From NCBI GenBank assembly GCA_018901675.1, contig JAHIEH010000012.1, forward strand, positions 1 through 7,610: a stretch of 7,610 nt of DNA, read 5' to 3'. The position numbers and the translations under genes were made by a program. Under the pieces are notes generated by a model. It was not told where the DNA came from. It worked only from the letters and a program-made list of their open reading frames with translations, and did not search any database. This DNA is from Nanobdellota archaeon. Lineage in GTDB: Archaea; Nanobdellota; Nanobdellia; Pacearchaeales; GW2011-AR1. Below are positions 5,452-7,610 of this stretch, in pieces. Numbering within the stretch: position 1 is the first letter of the stretch; each line of letters begins with the position of its first letter.

Positions 5452-6540
5452 TTAATAGGAATTGTGAACATAAATCTTCTTTACAATCTCCTTTCTTAGT
5501 TTGAAAGTATTAGCCCATTTTGAGTAAGCATTCCAGCCTTGAAAGCTTTCAAGAAGTTTTTCCTTGTTAATCTCACCTTTCTTATATTGCTCTACCTTAA
5601 ACAATATCTTCCTTATACTTCTTTTTCTTAGCAACTTATAATAATAAAAATTCCTGAAACCCACAAAGTCAATTCCTCTTGAAAGAGGGATTATTTTTGA
5701 TTTTTGATGGTGAAGCTCTAGCTTTAATTTTTCTCTTAAAAATCTATCAATTTCAACTTTCCATTCTTCAAGTTGTGATTTAGAATTATGAAGAATAACA
5801 AAATCGTCAACATATCTAATATGATATTTTGCTTTTAATTTGTGCTTGATAAAATAATCCAGTTCATTTAAATAAACATTTGCAAAAAACTGCGATGTCA
5901 AATTCCCAAGGGGCATGCCAATTCTCGTTCTGCTCTCGACATCGTTCGTTGTTTGAGTATGATTTTTGCCTTGCGTAGTCGTTCGCCCCCCCCCCCTGAA
6001 CGAGTTCGGGGTGTTATTTAAAATCTGTTTGATTAACCAAATAACTTTTTCATCACTTATTTTTCTTTTTATTATTTTGAGTAATATTTCATGATTGACT
6101 TCTTGAAAATAGTGCTTGATATCAGCCTTAAGGCAAAATGCTTCTGACTTTAAATTGTTAGTAACTTTTCTCTTAAATAATTCAAATCTTCTTAATGCAA
6201 ATAAATTACCTTTGCCTTTTCTATTTGCACAGGAGTCATAAATAAATACCTTATCAAAAATTGGTTCTATTATTTGAACTAAAGCATGATGAACAATCCT
6301 ATCTCTAAAATCGGATTTAGAGATTTTCCTTGTCTTTGGGTCTCGCAAGATGAATGTTTTAAGTGGTTTTGGATAGTAAGTTTGATCTAGAAGTTCTTTT
6401 TTTAATTGAAGTAAATTTTCTCTTAAATCCTTTTCGAATTCAATAACATAAAGTTTCTTCGTTTTTCCTTTTCTTACTTTTCTCCAAGCATTCGCTAAAT
6501 TATTAATTGAACAAATATCTTCATATAATTGGTTATCCAT
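5452..6540 (-). CDS. Diversity-generating retroelement reverse transcriptase
   Basis: This 362-residue enzyme copies the adjacent template RNA into adenine-mutagenised cDNA. Conserved blocks are YYPKPLKTFILRDPKTRKI (55-73), FRDRIVHHALVQIIEPIFD (78-96), DSCANRKGKG (102-111), motif A KADIKHYF with D140, GMPLGNLTSQFFANVYLNEL (208-227), the catalytic RYVDDFVIL (D245, D246), SRGIDFVGFR (287-296) and the thumb-like FQGWNAYSKWANTFKLRKEI (333-352). LGNLTSQ, with SQ where group II intron enzymes have QG...SP, is typical of DGR enzymes, and no maturase or endonuclease domain follows. Between motif 3 and LGNLTSQ lies an unusual Gly/Thr/Arg/Asn-rich insertion (about 182-206), encoded from an 11-G tract. 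The ATG at 6538-6540 lacks a Shine-Dalgarno sequence; translation may follow from the upstream target/TR transcript. It lies 28 bases after the TR, as in classic target-TR-RT cassettes. Confidence 0.95.
   Translation of the reverse strand: MDNQLYEDICSINNLANAWRKVRKGKTKKLYVIEFEKDLRENLLQLKKELLDQTYYPKPLKTFILRDPKTRKISKSDFRDRIVHHALVQIIEPIFDKVFIYDSCANRKGKGNLFALRRFELFKRKVTNNLKSEAFCLKADIKHYFQEVNHEILLKIIKRKISDEKVIWLIKQILNNTPNSFRGGGRTTTQGKNHTQTTNDVESRTRIGMPLGNLTSQFFANVYLNELDYFIKHKLKAKYHIRYVDDFVILHNSKSQLEEWKVEIDRFLREKLKLELHHQKSKIIPLSRGIDFVGFRNFYYYKLLRKRSIRKILFKVEQYKKGEINKEKLLESFQGWNAYSKWANTFKLRKEIVKKIYVHNSY
5986..5996 (-). repeat. G11 homopolymer inside the reverse transcriptase gene (C11 on plus strand)
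   Basis: Eleven consecutive G's in the coding strand encode R-G-G-G (residues 182-185). With 10 G's the new frame ends at a TGA just where LGNLTSQ is encoded; with 12 G's it ends at a TGA about 40 codons later. Either way the YVDD active site is lost. The tract is flanked by TCGTTC (5979-5984) and its complement GAACGA (5998-6003), so it can sit in the loop of a 6-bp hairpin. Confidence 0.9.
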
Positions 6541-6568
6541 CTTTATATTATAATGTCCTGATGAGAAC

Positions 6569-6653
6569 TATTCCGAGATGGGAATTACTATTTGAAGGAT
6601 TCCTGTTGCAATTGAGGTCAGTCCTATCCGAGTTAGCATTGAACCTCGAGACT
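6569..6653 (-). repeat. DGR template repeat (TR)
   Basis: The TR aligns without gaps to 6943-7027 (offset 374). In the 81-bp core (6573-6653), 67 bases are identical and 14 differ. Every difference is an adenine on the coding strand of the TR: nine A-to-G and five A-to-T. All 57 non-adenine positions are conserved. Two further A/G differences lie at 6571-6572, in the boundary next to the shared CATCTCGG. Read in the target frame, the TR contains seven AAY (Asn) codons, the usual DGR design, which allows many replacements without creating stop codons. Similarity ends abruptly beyond 6653. Confidence 0.96.
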
Positions 6654-6660
6654 CTTTATA

Positions 6661-6801
6661 GCCAATTTACTTTATGAAAATGATTCATATCAGGAATTTC
6701 GCCCGAACATAACAAAAGTTAATTTGTCACTAGAGTCTCTCACAAGAAACTCTTGAATTTTATGGCTTAAAATAAAGTCAAATATGCCCTAGTAAATTGG
6801 C
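6661..6801 (-). repeat. 11-bp inverted repeat bracketing 119 bases upstream of the TR
   Basis: GCCAATTTACT (6661-6671) is the exact reverse complement of AGTAAATTGGC (6791-6801). The inner arm starts 7 bases from the TR edge. In the RNA this would fold a 119-base domain closed by an 11-bp helix directly 5' of the TR. That fits a structured template RNA; function unproven. Confidence 0.55.
6732..6753 (-). other. Local hairpin inside the template-RNA 5' domain
   Basis: AGAGT pairs with ACTCT, then after one mismatch three further pairs (TCT/AGA) close a four-base loop (CACA on the plus strand). It nests within the 6661-6801 inverted repeat. Confidence 0.4.
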
Positions 6802-6813
6802 GTGTAGTCCTCT

Positions 6814-6843
6814 TTTACTCCTCTTGCTCAAGGAAAGAGTAAA
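6814..6843 (-). other. Local hairpin between the target stop codon and the 11-bp repeat
   Basis: TTTACTC (6814-6820) is complementary to GAGTAAA (6837-6843), with a 16-base interior that can form a short CTT/AAG stem. It lies shortly after the target gene in transcription order and has no T run on the minus strand, so it is unlikely to be a terminator. It may be part of the template RNA or a processing boundary. Confidence 0.4.
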
Positions 6844-6909
6844 TTTTATCAGGACAACAAAGAATAAACAATCTACCTTTAAAAATTTCATTGGCTTACA
6901 AAATTCCAT

Positions 6910-7599
6910 TTAAATTCGACTTTTAGCGAGCATCACAGCACGTACCCCGAGATGGGAATAACTAAATGAAGGATCCCCGCCGCAATCGAGGCCAGTCCAA
7001 CCCGAGCCAGCATAGAACCTCGAGACTGTTCCATTAACAGGAGCCCAATAGTATAAATCCCCTTTACTCGTTTTAGCTAAAGGCAAACCATGAGTGGCAT
7101 TAGAATCAAGCCATGCATCTAGTGAGATTCCAGGAGTTTTATCCTCTGTTAAACAATCAATTAATTTTTGCTTTGAAAATTCATACTTTCCGTTTACTAA
7201 GGCATTTTCAGAAGCAAGATAGATATCTCTACCATCCTTTTCAAATCTCGCATTAAGCCATTCTGCTCTCCAAGGCTCCCTTACTTCAGTAATTTCTTTA
7301 AACAATCCCTGATGTTCTGTATCATGTGAATCTCTTAAATATTTTAAAAATTCTCTAAATTGATAAGGGGTTGGCATTGCAAGGTTTTGTTTTTTCAATT
7401 CTGTTTGAGTGTCATTCCAATCTAATCCAAGCAAGCTTCTTTTCTTAGCTATATGTAGTTTTATAGAAGGAACATAAATATAACTATTTAGAGATTGAAC
7501 ATTAATGGGATTTTGTTTTTGTTCTGGTGTTTTAACTGGCTCTTTCATCAATTCTTTTAATGATTTTCCCATGAATTGGTCTGGAATGTTATATTTCAT
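6910..7599 (-). CDS. DGR-diversified target protein (C-terminal variable region, C-type-lectin/FGE-like type)
   Basis: This is a 229-residue protein whose C-terminal end is rewritten by the DGR. The constant part includes YIYVPSIKLHIAKKRSL (40-56), MPTPYQFREFLKYL (75-88), VREPWRAEWLNARF (106-119), GISLDAWL (157-164) and GLPLAKTSKGDLYYWAPV (171-188). The variable region spans about 192-219 and is followed by the fixed strand GVRAVMLAKSRI. Positions changed relative to the TR are Y196, G198, G200, W201, G203, D205, G207, G208, D209, F212 and Y214, on an invariant scaffold. Known DGR targets place such residues on a C-type-lectin-fold binding face; assignment to that fold here is inference. No signal peptide, membrane helix or surface anchor is visible, suggesting a cytoplasmic protein or export by another route. 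The start ATG has GGAG seven bases upstream. Confidence 0.92.
   Translation of the reverse strand: MKYNIPDQFMGKSLKELMKEPVKTPEQKQNPINVQSLNSYIYVPSIKLHIAKKRSLLGLDWNDTQTELKKQNLAMPTPYQFREFLKYLRDSHDTEHQGLFKEITEVREPWRAEWLNARFEKDGRDIYLASENALVNGKYEFSKQKLIDCLTEDKTPGISLDAWLDSNATHGLPLAKTSKGDLYYWAPVNGTVSRFYAGSGWTGLDCGGDPSFSYSHLGVRAVMLAKSRI
6943..7027 (-). repeat. DGR variable repeat (VR) within the target gene
   Basis: The VR is the recipient copy of the TR, at the 3' end of the target gene. All 14 core substitutions fall in first or second codon positions, so each affects the protein. In transcription order the VR ends with CATCTCGG, shared with the TR, then GGGTACGTGC, where the TR has a different sequence. 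A conserved stretch followed by divergence is where the initiation-of-mutagenic-homing (IMH) element lies in known DGRs. No strong hairpin is evident after it. Confidence 0.95.
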
Positions 7600-7606
7600 T
7601 TTTTTA

Positions 7607-7610
7607 CTCC
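7607..7610 (-). promoter_or_regulatory. Shine-Dalgarno GGAG for the DGR target gene
   Basis: GGAG precedes the target ATG (7597-7599) with a 7-base spacer. It confirms the start and lies at the window edge; the promoter is outside. Confidence 0.6.

Larger units (their letters stand above)
6541..6909 (-). ncRNA. DGR template-RNA region between target gene and reverse transcriptase
   Basis: These 369 bases hold no gene: I see no open frame of useful length and nothing resembling an Avd helical protein. Read on the minus strand it contains about 256 bases of 5' flank, the TR, then only 28 bases before the reverse transcriptase ATG. DGR reverse transcription is known to need RNA flanking the TR, so the functional RNA probably runs into the start of the enzyme gene. 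Structure is suggested by an 11-bp long-range inverted repeat (6661-6671 with 6791-6801) and local hairpins at 6732-6753 and 6814-6843. The exact RNA ends cannot be read from sequence. Confidence 0.7.

Noticed and set aside
5452..6909. Group II intron or retron instead of a DGR
   Set aside because: The enzyme has LGNLTSQ and no maturase or endonuclease domain, no intron domain V is seen, and the TR/VR pair with adenine-only differences is decisive for a DGR.
1..7610. CRISPR array, tRNA or rRNA genes, insertion sequences
   Set aside because: No regularly spaced repeats, cloverleaf, rRNA signature, transposase or terminal inverted repeats were found on either strand.

Overview
This AT-rich window looks like a chromosomal piece of a small-genome archaeon, most likely of the DPANN group (Woesearchaeota/Pacearchaeota/Nanoarchaeota-like). 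The archaeal evidence is the C-terminal part of an archaeal TYW1/Taw1 wyosine enzyme, an archaeal-type L1-L10(P0)-L12(P1) ribosomal operon with an L12 ending in LSALFG, an XPD/Rad3-like helicase, and a TATA-type promoter. The DPANN assignment is inference from the compact layout, the short L10 and the presence of a diversity-generating retroelement; no rRNA gene is present to confirm it.

Layout. Positions 1-411 (+) hold the 3' end of taw1. On the minus strand, 440-1130 hold two tightly spaced genes of unknown function, read 1130->780 then 772->440, and 1226-1426 holds a 66-residue cysteine-rich putative zinc protein. A divergent promoter region follows, then a G+C-richer, hairpin-rich leader of about 140 nt (1502-1644) that precedes rpl1 (1645-2277), rpl10 (2280-3113) and rpl12 (3115-3402). 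L11, often the first gene of this operon, is not here. An XPD/DinG-type superfamily 2 helicase (3412-5439) follows rpl12 by only a few bases and meets the next unit tail to tail.

The outstanding element is a complete-looking diversity-generating retroelement (DGR) on the minus strand, in transcription order: target protein gene (7599->6910), template repeat TR (6653->6569), reverse transcriptase (6540->5452). The variable repeat VR (7027->6943) lies at the 3' end of the target gene. Over the 81 aligned bases of the core repeat, TR and VR differ at 14 positions, and every one is an A in the coding-strand TR. All 14 fall in first or second codon positions. This is the signature of adenine-specific mutagenic retrohoming. 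Eleven target residues differ from those the TR would encode. The reverse transcriptase carries the DGR-type LGNLTSQ motif and a YVDD active site. It also has an unusual insertion of about 25 residues that begins at an 11-base G tract; a one-base slip there would truncate the enzyme before its active site, so it could be a phase-variable switch or an assembly error.

No accessory avd gene is visible between target and reverse transcriptase. That space is instead a 369-nt non-coding region with the TR and several inverted repeats, probably the structured template RNA. Together these parts would let the cell rewrite a surface of one small protein lacking an obvious signal peptide, while leaving the template intact.
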